From assembly GCA_012521995.1 (NCBI GenBank), contig JAAYLH010000015.1, forward strand, positions 1 through 64,000: a DNA stretch of 64,000 bases. Reading direction: 5' to 3'. A program made the position numbers and the translations under genes. Each line of letters opens with the position of its first letter. Position 1 is the first letter of the stretch. A model generated the notes under the pieces. That model was not told the origin of the DNA. It did not search any database and saw nothing but the letters and a program-made list of their open reading frames with translations. Shown piece by piece: positions 25,026 through 33,896 of this stretch. The DNA comes from Bacteroidales bacterium (GTDB lineage Bacteria; Bacteroidota; Bacteroidia; Bacteroidales; UBA7960).

Positions 25026-25670
25026 TTAACGGTTGTCCACCAGAAACAAATACACCTCTTTGGGCCCGTGCGCGCCATGGACAAGGGTTTTCTCAATATC
25101 TGCGGTACGGCTGGGACCCGTCACAAAAGTGATCATAGAAGGCAAAACACCGTCATATTTCTTGTTCAAAAACTGAAATGCATCCTTTATATCCCAAACC
25201 AATTGACGCGTTGAAGCAACCACAATATGCACGGGAGGATAAATAAAGCTGCGACGTCCCCCGCCCTGTATGCTGCTCATAACAATAGTTCCCAGGCGGC
25301 TGACCAATACTTCACAACTGGTGAGCGATGCCTGGCACTCCTCCATCATTTTGCAGTCCCTGATGCAGGCTATGCCTTTTTCGCCCAGGAATCCTCTAAA
25401 AAACTCTTCCCCACAAAATAGCTTGTCTATCCCCTTATCTTCCAAAAGAGCCCTGAGGTTATCACCAAATTCTTCGTAATCCGCGCAATACACAAACTTT
25501 CCGTTGACCTTTGAGAAAGCCTCGGCAAAAGAAACATCAAGGAATTCCGAATCGGGGGCAGCATGAACCGGGCTTTCCAGGTCAACGCTTTCATAGGGAG
25601 GAAGCATTTGATTCACCAGTGCATCCCTGACCTTCTTCAGTATTTTTTCCTTGGTGGTGCTTTCTTTCAT
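25026..25670 (-). CDS. LUD-domain protein (LutC/YkgG-like)
   Basis: 214 residues. The LUD domain occupies most of the protein, with CADYEEF, SRLGTIVMSS near the middle, RRSFIYPPVHIVVA and a C-terminal VTGPSRTADIEKTLVHGAHGP, the typical SRTADIE/GxHGP signature. LutC, in the same family, takes part in lactate oxidation with LutA and LutB, but those genes are absent here, so it is probably a different branch. Its ATG overlaps the ftsH stop (TAATG), so the two are translationally coupled. Confidence 0.85.
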   Translation of the reverse strand: MKESTTKEKILKKVRDALVNQMLPPYESVDLESPVHAAPDSEFLDVSFAEAFSKVNGKFVYCADYEEFGDNLRALLEDKGIDKLFCGEEFFRGFLGEKGIACIRDCKMMEECQASLTSCEVLVSRLGTIVMSSIQGGGRRSFIYPPVHIVVASTRQLVWDIKDAFQFLNKKYDGVLPSMITFVTGPSRTADIEKTLVHGAHGPKEVYLFLVDNR

Positions 25671-27778
25671 TATTCCGGGCTTGTATGAGCAGGGTCATTA
25701 CCGTCAGGTGAAACCACTGGGGGTAAAACCTCATCAGGGGGGGCGTTTTCTCCGGCCTGAGGCTCTTCAGGGGCTGGACTGGCAGTCTCTATATTCTGCT
25801 CGGCCAGGGTCTCAGCTTCAGGCTCATATGGGCGCTTTCCAAAGACATGCTCCAGGTCTTCCTTGAAGATCACTTCCTTTTCCAGCAATAAGTCACCTAA
25901 CTGAACGAGCTTGTCCTTGTTCTCGAGGATGATTTTTTTCGCACGCTCGTAGGCCAATTCCACCAGTTTGCTCACTTCCTCGTCAATAACCTGGGCCGTT
26001 TGCTCGGAGTAAGGCTTGGTAAACGAATATTCACTCTGTCCTGTACTGTCGTAGAAACTCACGTTTCCGATCCGTTTGTTAAGGCCAAAGTACACCACCA
26101 TTGCATAAGCCTGTTTGGTCACTTTCTCCAGATCGTTCAGCGCGCCTGTGGAGATCCTGTTAAAGATGACGTCTTCTGAAGCCCTTCCGCCAAGGGTGGC
26201 GGTGATCTCATCAAACATCTGATCATAAGTAGTGATTTGCCTTTCCTCTGGCAGATACCAGGCTGCACCCAGGGCTTTCCCCCTTGGAACGATGGTCACC
26301 TTCACCAGCGGATGGGCATGCTCAAGCAGCCAGCTCACCGAGGCGTGACCAGCTTCGTGATAGGCAATCACTTTTTTCTCCGATGGCGAAATGATCTTAT
26401 TGCGCTTTTCAAGTCCCCCGATAATGCGGTCCACCGCATCGAGGAAGTCCTGGCGCTCGACCATTTCCTTATTCCTTCTGGCCGCAATCAGGGCAGCCTC
26501 ATTACATACGTTGGCAATATCAGCCCCTGAAAATCCGGGGGTTTGGCGTGCAAGGAAATCAGAATCTACATCTTTCGCCAGTTTCAGAGGCTTCATATGG
26601 ACCTTGAAAATGGCCTTGCGCTCTACCAGGTCGGGCATTTCCACGTGAATCTGACGATCGAAACGTCCTGCGCGCATCAGGGCACGGTCGAGGATGTCGG
26701 CACGGTTGGTGGCGGCCAGAATGATGACTCCCTGATTTGTGCCAAAGCCATCCATCTCGGTAAGCAACTGGTTCAGGGTGTTCTCACGTTCATCGTTGGC
26801 ACCCGTCATGGGATTCTTGCCCCTGGCACGGCCTATGGCATCAATCTCGTCAATAAAAATGATACAGGGCGCTTTCTCCTTGGCCTGCTTAAACAGGTCG
26901 CGAACCCGGGAGGCCCCTACCCCAACAAACATCTCAACAAAATCAGAACCACTCAGCGAGAAAAAGGGTACCTGGGCCTGGCCGGCAACAGCCTTGGCAA
27001 GCAGGGTCTTCCCTGTTCCCGGAGGGCCTACCAGTAACGCTCCTTTGGGGATTTGCCCACCCAGATTGGTATATTTCTTTGGATTCTTCAGAAAGTCAAC
27101 AATCTCCATCAGCTCAATCTTGGCTTCCTCCAGGCCCGCTACGTCCTTAAAAGTTACACTGACGTGGGTATCCTTGTCGAAAAGCGTGGCCTTCGATTTG
27201 CCTATGTTGAAGATCTGTCCGCCTCCTGAGGCACCCGCCATCCTGCGCATAATAAACAGCCAGAACACAATCAGCAATCCTATGGGAAGCAGCCAGCCCA
27301 GGATGTCAGTACCCCAGTTTCTGCGCTGCTCATAGAAAACAGGTACCCGCTCTTCCACGGCAAGGTCCTGCTGGCCCTCACGAACCATCATTTCAAAATT
27401 ATCTACCGACCCGATCTTAAAAAAATAATGAGGGCGCAGGGCATCCACAGTGCTCGTGCCCCGGCCTTCCAAATCCTCATATTTCTCCTGGTCAAGCTTG
27501 TCCTGCTTCAGAAAAACCTCTACCATCTCGTTGTTCACTACCACCAGTTTTTCCACATCCCGGGTGGGCAGCATTTCAACTTCAAAACGCTGCTGCGAAA
27601 TCTCAACGGTGGAAGTGCCCCAATTGAAGAAGTTCAAGGCGATCAGCAAAACCGCAAGAATCCCGTAAATCCAATAAAAGTTGAATCCGGGCTTTTTTTG
27701 GCCTTTGCCCCCCTTTGGCGCACCGGTTTTGGGATCATTGGGTTTTTTGCTCGTATTGTTGTTATTATCCGTACTCAT
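25670..27778 (-). CDS. ftsH: ATP-dependent zinc metalloprotease FtsH
   Basis: 702 residues. Two membrane helices (about 31-50 and 160-180) flank a small periplasmic domain; then the AAA module has Walker A GPPGTGKT and Walker B IIFIDEID, the second region of homology, and the zinc site HEAGH. It degrades misassembled membrane proteins and short-lived regulators. N-terminal 28 residues are polar and lysine/proline rich; the C-terminal 40 residues are acidic and proline rich, probably disordered. It sits between rsfS and the LUD gene in a tightly packed cluster. Confidence 0.97.
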   Translation of the reverse strand: MSTDNNNNTSKKPNDPKTGAPKGGKGQKKPGFNFYWIYGILAVLLIALNFFNWGTSTVEISQQRFEVEMLPTRDVEKLVVVNNEMVEVFLKQDKLDQEKYEDLEGRGTSTVDALRPHYFFKIGSVDNFEMMVREGQQDLAVEERVPVFYEQRRNWGTDILGWLLPIGLLIVFWLFIMRRMAGASGGGQIFNIGKSKATLFDKDTHVSVTFKDVAGLEEAKIELMEIVDFLKNPKKYTNLGGQIPKGALLVGPPGTGKTLLAKAVAGQAQVPFFSLSGSDFVEMFVGVGASRVRDLFKQAKEKAPCIIFIDEIDAIGRARGKNPMTGANDERENTLNQLLTEMDGFGTNQGVIILAATNRADILDRALMRAGRFDRQIHVEMPDLVERKAIFKVHMKPLKLAKDVDSDFLARQTPGFSGADIANVCNEAALIAARRNKEMVERQDFLDAVDRIIGGLEKRNKIISPSEKKVIAYHEAGHASVSWLLEHAHPLVKVTIVPRGKALGAAWYLPEERQITTYDQMFDEITATLGGRASEDVIFNRISTGALNDLEKVTKQAYAMVVYFGLNKRIGNVSFYDSTGQSEYSFTKPYSEQTAQVIDEEVSKLVELAYERAKKIILENKDKLVQLGDLLLEKEVIFKEDLEHVFGKRPYEPEAETLAEQNIETASPAPEEPQAGENAPPDEVLPPVVSPDGNDPAHTSPE

Positions 27779-27811
27779 TCAGTTGCAGATGAAATTTTAA
27801 GCAATTGTAAT

Positions 27812-28186
27812 TTATTCTCCCTCTACCAGGGTGCGGGGTGCGTCGGCCCAGAGGGCTTCCAGCTTGTAAAATTGTCGAACCGGCTCCTGGAAGACATGCA
27901 CTACAACGTCCAGGTAATCAAGTAAAATCCATTCGGCATTGGAAAAGCCTTCGCGGCGGCGGGGACCATACCCTGTTGCCTTCCTGGCCTCAGCTTCTAC
28001 CGAATCGGCGATGGCCCCCACATGAGGCCTTGAACTGCCATGGCAAATAACAAAATAATCGCATACGGTTGAATTCAGCTTAGCCAAATCCAGTATTACA
28101 ATTTCAAGTCCTTTTTTTTCCTGAATTCCTTTAACTATCGAATCAACAAGGGTTTGTGCTTCGTCTTTCTTTTTGGGTTTTACCAT
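27812..28186 (-). CDS. rsfS: Ribosome silencing factor RsfS
   Basis: 124 residues when started at the ATG at 28186; an earlier ATG at 28234 would add 16 residues of no clear family similarity and reach back past the promoter-like TAAATTTG at 28217-28210, so the shorter form is preferred. RsfS binds ribosomal protein L14 and blocks subunit joining during starvation. Family stretches are ILDLAKLNSTVCDYFVICHG, RKATGYGPRRREG and WILLDYLDVVVHVF. It is the first gene of the leftward cluster and lies 33 bp before ftsH. Confidence 0.9.
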   Translation of the reverse strand: MVKPKKKDEAQTLVDSIVKGIQEKKGLEIVILDLAKLNSTVCDYFVICHGSSRPHVGAIADSVEAEARKATGYGPRRREGFSNAEWILLDYLDVVVHVFQEPVRQFYKLEALWADAPRTLVEGE

Positions 28187-28259
28187 TCCGGGGATGTTAA
28201 TATTACCTGCAAATTTAACATTATTTACGCACATAATGTTTTAACATTTTTGCGAATAA

Positions 28260-28289
28260 TTGTTAAGAGCCCATAATTGACTAATTTTG
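28260..28289 (+). promoter_or_regulatory. Consensus Bacteroidota promoter of birA
   Basis: TTG (28260-28262), 19-bp spacer, TAATTTTG (28282-28289). Both elements match exactly. The ATG follows 16 bp later, so the leader is very short. Confidence 0.72.
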
Positions 28290-28305
28290 TCCTTTCTTTT
28301 GAAAA

Positions 28306-29058
28306 ATGGCAGCTCCTGAACCCCTGATCATCCACATGGAGGCTACCGATTCAACCAATCGTGAAGCCTTTCGGTTGCTGAAGCAATTGCCTGCTGCCGA
28401 GGGAACTGTAATCCTGGCAAAGGACCAAACGGCAGGACGTGGCCAGGGACAATCAAGCTGGGAAAGCAAGCCGGGCGAGAACCTGACTTTCTCGGTCATT
28501 CTACGCCCTGTTTTCCTGCCTCCAGCAAGCCAGTTCCTCCTCAACCAAGCCCTCGCCCTCGCAGTCAGGGATGGCATCGCACTATTGCTGCCACCTGGCG
28601 AGCCCGTCCTCATCAAATGGCCCAACGACATCTTCTGTAAAAACCGAAAAGTTTCAGGAACCCTGATTGAAAACCAGATCATGGGCAGCCAGCTTAAAGT
28701 TAGCGTGGCAGGCATAGGCATCAATATCAACCAGGAGCGCTTCTCGCCTGAAGCTCCCCTGGCCATCTCACTGAAAACCATTGCTGGAAAGCCTTATGAA
28801 CTGAATACCGCTTTCCAGCTTGTTTATGACTCCATCATGAAATGGTACAGGGTTCTTCGCGAAAAAAACAACGCCCTGATCAGGGAAACCTACCTTGCCC
28901 ACCTGCTTGGACTTGAAGAAACCAGGCGCTTCTCAGACAAAAACGGGATCTTTTCCGGGGTGATAAAAGGGATTGACGAATTTGGACGTATCCTTATCCA
29001 ACTTAGCGATGGTCGGCAGATGAGGTATGATATCAAGGAAATAAGCTTTCTATTTTGA
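28306..29058 (+). CDS. birA: Biotin--[acetyl-CoA-carboxylase] ligase
   Basis: 250 residues, the monofunctional form without the DNA-binding domain that makes E. coli BirA a repressor. It attaches biotin to carboxyl carrier proteins via biotinyl-AMP. Visible motifs are DSTNREA near the start, the biotin/ATP loop AGRGQGQSSWES, IKWPNDIF and the C-terminal SH3-like domain. The last 9 bp overlap the end of the convergent SRPBCC gene. Confidence 0.92.
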   Translation: MAAPEPLIIHMEATDSTNREAFRLLKQLPAAEGTVILAKDQTAGRGQGQSSWESKPGENLTFSVILRPVFLPPASQFLLNQALALAVRDGIALLLPPGEPVLIKWPNDIFCKNRKVSGTLIENQIMGSQLKVSVAGIGININQERFSPEAPLAISLKTIAGKPYELNTAFQLVYDSIMKWYRVLREKNNALIRETYLAHLLGLEETRRFSDKNGIFSGVIKGIDEFGRILIQLSDGRQMRYDIKEISFLF

Positions 29059-29463
29059 CCCGGCCGAGAAAATCTCCTCCAGCTTATCAGCCAGCATATC
29101 GACCAGGTTCTGTAAAGGCGCCGATGCGACCATTTTAAGGAAAGGGTTCAGCTCAGCAACAAACACTATTTCCACCAGACTGCTGTTCTCCTGCCCGGGC
29201 TCCACGCTACAGTCAAGGGTATAGTCGATGGGGTTATCGCCCTCAGCAGCAATGTGGATATTTTGAAAAGGGACTTTTTCCCTTATGCGCATCGCCAGGC
29301 TGGCCATTCCCTGTATGGTAAACGAACAGCTGTCTTCATCGGCCTGCCAGTCAACGATTTGGGGCGGCATCAAATCTTTGAAGTTACGAAAATCACTCAA
29401 AAAATGATATACTTCCTGATGGGCTGCATGAACAAGCACGCGCTTACTTTGGAATTTTGTCAT
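29050..29463 (-). CDS. SRPBCC-family protein
   Basis: 137 residues, a single START-like domain: VHAAHQEVYHFLSDFRNFKDLMPP at the N-terminus, then the beta sheet and a C-terminal helix (LQNLVDMLADKLEEIF). The order resembles coenzyme-Q-binding or polyketide-cyclase-like members, but no ligand can be assigned. It follows pyrE by 27 bp on the same strand and overlaps birA at its 3' end by 9 bp. Confidence 0.78.
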   Translation of the reverse strand: MTKFQSKRVLVHAAHQEVYHFLSDFRNFKDLMPPQIVDWQADEDSCSFTIQGMASLAMRIREKVPFQNIHIAAEGDNPIDYTLDCSVEPGQENSSLVEIVFVAELNPFLKMVASAPLQNLVDMLADKLEEIFSAGSK

Positions 29464-29490
29464 AATGTTTCACAGAAAAATTGGTATAAC

Positions 29491-30132
29491 CTATTTACCC
29501 CAGGCATAGGGGTCTTCGCGCCATTTCGAAAGCAGCTCAAGCTCCTCTCTGCTGATCCTGCCCTCCTGCAGGGCAGTATCGAGCAGGCAGGTGTAATTGC
29601 TCAAAGTCATTAAATCAATGCCATGCTCCTGCATCGCTCCGGCAGCCTCAGGCAATTCATACGAAAAAATGGCCAGCATGCCATTCACTACAAAACCTGC
29701 CTCGCGCAAAGCCTTCACTGCCGCAAGGCTGCTCATGCCCGTCGAAACAAGGTCTTCAATCACCACAACCTTCTCCCCCTTCAGTAGCCTGCCTTCCACC
29801 TGGTTTCCCATACCATGGCCTTTGGCAGCGCTGCGCACATAAACAAAGGGCAAGCCCATCTCTTCAGCTACCAGGATGCCGTGGGCGATGGCACCCGTTG
29901 CAACACCAGCTATCACTGCCGCATCCGGATAGTGCTCGCGGATGAGCCTGCTGAACTGCAGGGCGATCTGCCGCCTGACCTGCGGAAAGGACAAGGTCTG
30001 ACGATTGTCGCAATATATAGGAGATTTGATCCCCGAAGCCCAGGTAAACGGCGTTTGGGCATCCAGTTTTACGGCCTTACTCTGAAGCAATAAACTGGCA
30101 ATGATACGGGCAACTTCACTGTCACATTTCAT
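29491..30132 (-). CDS. pyrE: Orotate phosphoribosyltransferase
   Basis: 213 residues. It couples orotate with PRPP to form OMP. The PRPP-binding motif VVVIEDLVSTGMSS and the orotate loop with GIKSPIYCDNR are present. The next enzyme, PyrF, is encoded 19 kb away. A promoter TTG-N21-TAGGTTTG (30168-30137) places the transcription start at or next to the ATG, so the messenger may be almost leaderless. Confidence 0.95.
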   Translation of the reverse strand: MKCDSEVARIIASLLLQSKAVKLDAQTPFTWASGIKSPIYCDNRQTLSFPQVRRQIALQFSRLIREHYPDAAVIAGVATGAIAHGILVAEEMGLPFVYVRSAAKGHGMGNQVEGRLLKGEKVVVIEDLVSTGMSSLAAVKALREAGFVVNGMLAIFSYELPEAAGAMQEHGIDLMTLSNYTCLLDTALQEGRISREELELLSKWREDPYAWGK

Positions 30133-30219
30133 ATTACAAACCTACACCAAATTTTAGTAACTTTCCAATTGCCCATTCAAATTTGAAAAAATCCTGAACA
30201 TCCTGAAAAAAAACTCCAT

Positions 30220-30843
30220 ATGAACACCATATACCTCCTTGATAAAGAAATCAGGATCACGCACTTAAATGACTCGGTTAAAGGAAGCCTTGAAATAAGC
30301 GCTGAACCCCATCAGCCACTTCCTTTCCGGGAACATTTCAGCCGTTTTGTGACAGGACCAGCAGGGACAAGAATGGTCTTAAAATCATCTGACCCCCTTT
30401 GGCTCCTCAGCCACGTGGCTTCTTTTTTTGTCCCACGGGAAGCTATGGGCGGCTTGGTCACCAATCAAAAAGGGCAGCTCCTTTTTATCTTCCGCCAGGG
30501 CAAGTGGGACCTCCCCAAAGGCCATCCCGATCACGGAGAAACGCCTGAAGAAACCGCCTTGCGCGAAGTGGAGGAAGAATGCGGAATAGACCGGCTCAGC
30601 ATCATTGCCCCCCTGCCCTGCACATTCCACGCATTCCCCTTGAAAGAAAATACCTGGGCCTTGAAGAAATCCGGCTGGTTTCTTATGACCACAACCTCCA
30701 CCAAAACACCCACCCCACAAATTCAGGAAAACATAACGAGGGCTGAGTGGGTAGATAAGGACAAGCTCCCCGGGATCTTCACCAATGTATTCGGCTCTGT
30801 AAGGGAGTTGGTCCTTACTGCCTTTCATGAAAAAATGCTTTAA
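30220..30843 (+). CDS. Nudix hydrolase
   Basis: 207 residues. The complete Nudix box is present: G-x5-E-x7-REVEEECGI around residues 103-125, where the glutamates bind the metal. About 80 residues precede the core; they are not recognised. Nudix enzymes hydrolyse nucleoside diphosphates linked to other groups; the substrate cannot be read from sequence. It has no partner on the same strand and converges on coaD across a 329-bp gap holding element C. Confidence 0.82.
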   Translation: MNTIYLLDKEIRITHLNDSVKGSLEISAEPHQPLPFREHFSRFVTGPAGTRMVLKSSDPLWLLSHVASFFVPREAMGGLVTNQKGQLLFIFRQGKWDLPKGHPDHGETPEETALREVEEECGIDRLSIIAPLPCTFHAFPLKENTWALKKSGWFLMTTTSTKTPTPQIQENITRAEWVDKDKLPGIFTNVFGSVRELVLTAFHEKML

Positions 30844-30974
30844 ACCCGCCTGCCCATCCCAGCCCGCTGGCCTTAGCATTTTTCCCTAAGGATGCATTTT
30901 CTTTTTCCCGAAAGTGGACCCACCCGGGTCATGCAACCATTCCTTGGCCGTTATCAGTAGGGACATTGTTTTTA

Positions 30975-31042
30975 GTTAAACCGTAGTTAAACCGTACTTT
31001 AACCAATTATAATTGGTTAAAGTACGGTTTAACTACGGTTAA
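30975..31042. repeat. 11-bp palindromic element C with perfect 48-bp palindrome
   Basis: Two GTTAAACCGTA units (30975-30996) run into a palindrome whose halves, 30986-31009 and 31010-31033, are exact reverse complements over 24 bp, followed by a further partial TACGGTTAA. The units are the same length and design as elements A and B but with CCGTA in place of ACGTA. It lies between the convergent Nudix and coaD genes; the rest of that 329-bp gap has no gene I can support. Confidence 0.92.
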
Positions 31043-31172
31043 TATTCAAATATGAATTTGCCCATAAACGACCTTGAATCATCCCAGGATAAGGATAAAA
31101 TTACACAACACGCTACAAATGAGCGTTTAGCGTTTAGAAAGAAAAAAAGCGGCAATGCCCGGGGATGCTGGG

Positions 31173-31631
31173 TCAAAATTTCACCTGATCGGGGACAAAC
31201 TGGGAGGCGTCGCCTCCGTTTCGGATGATGTCGCGGACGATGGAAGAGGTGATGGCGGTGTGTTCGGGCACGGTGAGCATAAATACCGTTTCGATATCGG
31301 GATGCATTTTCTTGTTCATCTGGCCGATGCTGCGCTCAAACTCAAAGTCGGCGCTGGTCCTGAGACCACGCAGGATAAACCTGACCCCAAGCTTACGGCA
31401 AAGATCAACGGTGAGCCCCTGGTATTCAATGACTTCCACCGAAGGATGATCCTTAAAGACCAGGCGGATCCACTCCATACGCTTTTCGACGGGGAACAAG
31501 CCCTGTTTTTCGGAGTTATGCCCAATGGCAATGATGATCTTCTCGAACAGGGGGATGGCCCTCACCACGATGGATTCGTGTCCTCGTGTGATGGGATCAA
31601 AGCTTCCGGGGAATAAGGCTATGGGTTTCAT
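31173..31631 (-). CDS. coaD: Phosphopantetheine adenylyltransferase
   Basis: 152 residues, typical size. It performs the fourth step of coenzyme A synthesis. The nucleotidyltransferase signature FPGSFDPITRGH (T/HxGH) lies at the N-terminus, and TSSIVRDI, the ISSTxVR-type motif, near the end. It starts 12 bp after rsmD, a common pairing in many bacteria. Confidence 0.96.
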   Translation of the reverse strand: MKPIALFPGSFDPITRGHESIVVRAIPLFEKIIIAIGHNSEKQGLFPVEKRMEWIRLVFKDHPSVEVIEYQGLTVDLCRKLGVRFILRGLRTSADFEFERSIGQMNKKMHPDIETVFMLTVPEHTAITSSIVRDIIRNGGDASQFVPDQVKF

Positions 31632-31643
31632 GGCTTGGGATTT

Positions 31644-32189
31644 TTATTCGGTGGCTGGTTTTACAAAAAAGGAGAAATGCACTTTCCCGTATTTTCTTTC
31701 TTCCTTGAACTGTGGGAAAAGAGTGAAATCCGCCCCTGCAGGATGTTCCAGGATGAGCCATCCGCCCGGCTTCAGCAGGTCACGCGAAAAAACGGCTTCG
31801 GGGATGCGTTCAATGCCTTCCATATCGTAGGGCGGGTCGGCAAAGAAGATATCAAAGCCCGGGCGGCAGTAAGAAAGGAATCGGAACACGTCGGCACGAA
31901 CGGCTTTCATATTTTCGAATTCAAATTGCCTGATGGTTTTGCTGATGAACTCATAGCACTTGAAGTTGGCATCCACCGCGATAACTTCGTTGGCGCCACG
32001 GGAAGCAAATTCGTAAGCCATGCTTCCCGTTCCTGAAAACAAATCGATGACATTGAGTCCTTCAAAATCAAAATGGTGATTCAGCACATTGAACAAAGCT
32101 TCCTTTGCCAGATCAGTAGTAGGCCTGACCGGGAGGTTGGCCGGTGGGTGAATGATCCTGCGCTGGTATTTTCCTGCAATTATCCGCAT
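31644..32189 (-). CDS. rsmD: 16S rRNA (guanine(966)-N2)-methyltransferase
   Basis: 181 residues. It methylates G966 of 16S rRNA in the assembled 30S subunit. Visible are the N-terminal RIIAGKYQRR, the SAM motif VIDLFSGTGS and the catalytic FADPPYD. It overlaps the DUF3822 gene upstream by 10 bp and precedes coaD by 12 bp. Confidence 0.94.
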   Translation of the reverse strand: MRIIAGKYQRRIIHPPANLPVRPTTDLAKEALFNVLNHHFDFEGLNVIDLFSGTGSMAYEFASRGANEVIAVDANFKCYEFISKTIRQFEFENMKAVRADVFRFLSYCRPGFDIFFADPPYDMEGIERIPEAVFSRDLLKPGGWLILEHPAGADFTLFPQFKEERKYGKVHFSFFVKPATE

Positions 32190-33049
32190 GTGTTCAGGTG
32201 AAGGAGGTTGAAAAAGGTGTGATGCGGGATGTCATCAAATTCAGGCCCGTATTTATAGACATCACTCCTGCCCACAAAGCCCGTCTTCTTAAAATACTGG
32301 GCAAGATAATCATACTCCTTGGCGTCGAGGCTGATCTCCCCTGCAAGCAAGGCTTCGAGCTTGTGGGGATCGAGCTGAAACTGCTCGAGGACAAAAAACA
32401 AGAAATACAATAAATCATCGAATGCCTTATAGGCAAAAGAGTTATAAAAAACAAGCCTGTCGCCTTCAAAAAGCAGGAACTCGAAGTGCCCCTTATGGAT
32501 ATAAAGGACCAGGTCGGTTTTATCCTCACCCAGGCGCAAGGCAGAGAGGAGGTTTTCGATTAGCACCGTGGCGGTATGCCTGACCCTGTGGGAAGGATAC
32601 AGGAACTCAATCCGCTTGCGGATCATCTCGGGAAAGGGATACAGCCCATAAGCTCCAAGGTTGTTGAGCTTATCGGTTTTCAGTTCATACCCTTGGGGGA
32701 TGTCGCCTGTGAAATGATGATAGGAATCTCTGCCCGAATGCAGGAAGAGATCGGCAGGCACCAGGGTGAATTGAGGCTGAAACCAAGCCACGCTAATCCG
32801 TTCGAAGGAGCCGAGCAGAAGGGGATAATCGCTGATGAATCGCTCGAGATGACCGGGGAAATCAGCAGCAGGTATGCCGGGCTCATATTGATACGATTCG
32901 AGCATCAAATACCGGAAGTGCCGCGGATCGAGGATTGCAAAAGAAAATCCATCGAGCGAAAGCTCGATGGATAATATTTCATTTCTTTCCGACCCTGGCA
33001 AAAATTGTTTGTCGACAATACTAACTGTCTTACGAAAAGGGCCAGACAT
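32180..33049 (-). CDS. DUF3822 family protein
   Basis: 289 residues. The pattern fits DUF3822, a Bacteroidota-restricted family found beside rsmD and coaD, with a likely actin/hexokinase-like fold. Recognisable stretches are LSIELSLDGFSFAILD near the N-terminus and the KTDLVLYIHKGHFEFLLF strand pair in the second half. No catalytic role is known. No signal peptide or membrane helix. It overlaps rsmD by 10 bp, so the pair is translationally coupled. Confidence 0.85.
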   Translation of the reverse strand: MSGPFRKTVSIVDKQFLPGSERNEILSIELSLDGFSFAILDPRHFRYLMLESYQYEPGIPAADFPGHLERFISDYPLLLGSFERISVAWFQPQFTLVPADLFLHSGRDSYHHFTGDIPQGYELKTDKLNNLGAYGLYPFPEMIRKRIEFLYPSHRVRHTATVLIENLLSALRLGEDKTDLVLYIHKGHFEFLLFEGDRLVFYNSFAYKAFDDLLYFLFFVLEQFQLDPHKLEALLAGEISLDAKEYDYLAQYFKKTGFVGRSDVYKYGPEFDDIPHHTFFNLLHLNTCG

Positions 33050-33059
33050 ACTGTTAATG

Positions 33060-33644
33060 TTACTCCCAGTTTCCGTCGGTTGAAGCTTCTACCAGAGAAC
33101 CTACCTTCAGGCCATCCAAACGGGTATAGTAAATAAGATATTGAAGGTCCTTCATGTAATCTTCGGGGAGGGTGTAAGCCTCAAAAACGGGCAATTTCAC
33201 CATGCCTCTTTCAATCATGCTGGCCGAGAGGTTAAACTTTTTCCCGCCGCTGAAAGGGACGTAAGGCAATGAATCAACAGGGTACCTGGCATGAGCCAGG
33301 AGGGTATCCCTGGCAGGCATCCAGATGGTGTCCCTTTGCACGATGCCCAGGCGAACGGCTTCGGCTTCTGTAAGGGAATCGGGTACAGTACCGGTAGCCC
33401 TAAGGATCACAATGGAGTCATGTTTGACAAACTGAACCAACGAATCGAGATCGCCAAGGAAAGTACCATATCGGGTGCGATGGGCCGTTTGCGCCGTGCG
33501 GATATCTTTCAACCGATCAATAATACGAGCTTCACGGCGCGTTGCTTCTTTTTTGAAGCGTACCGGTTCCATGATGCTGTCATAAATCAGGTATCCAAGC
33601 ACCAAAATGGCAAGGGCTAAAACAATCTGAATAACTGTTTTCAT
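33060..33644 (-). CDS. Membrane-anchored pilin-like protein, unknown function
   Basis: 194 residues. One N-terminal helix (about 4-21) anchors it, followed by a long amphipathic helix (RFKKEATRREARIIDRLKDI) and a mixed domain with TRYGTFLGDLDSLV. The long N-terminal helix and following sheet resemble the pseudopilin layout, but there is no prepilin peptidase site, so it is probably simply anchored and faces the periplasm. It starts 10 bp before the DUF3822 gene and is probably co-transcribed with it. I do not know its function. Confidence 0.68.
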   Translation of the reverse strand: MKTVIQIVLALAILVLGYLIYDSIMEPVRFKKEATRREARIIDRLKDIRTAQTAHRTRYGTFLGDLDSLVQFVKHDSIVILRATGTVPDSLTEAEAVRLGIVQRDTIWMPARDTLLAHARYPVDSLPYVPFSGGKKFNLSASMIERGMVKLPVFEAYTLPEDYMKDLQYLIYYTRLDGLKVGSLVEASTDGNWE

Positions 33645-33896
33645 ACGAGTTGATGGTTTTTTTAATGATTATGCAAATGTAAAATAAAAATCGGAATGAA
33701 AGAAGAGGAAAGAGATCCAGGTTTTTATACCTCAGGGCCTCCCTTCCTAATCAACATGCAAATATTCTAATTTTTTTTTAATCACCCGCAAGAATTTCTG
33801 AAAAACATTTCAATATTGGCATTATTTACCCAAAGGGCCCCGGGCAGGAACGCGGCTGAGCACAGGGATCGCCCGTTTCAGAGGCTTTTTTCATGG

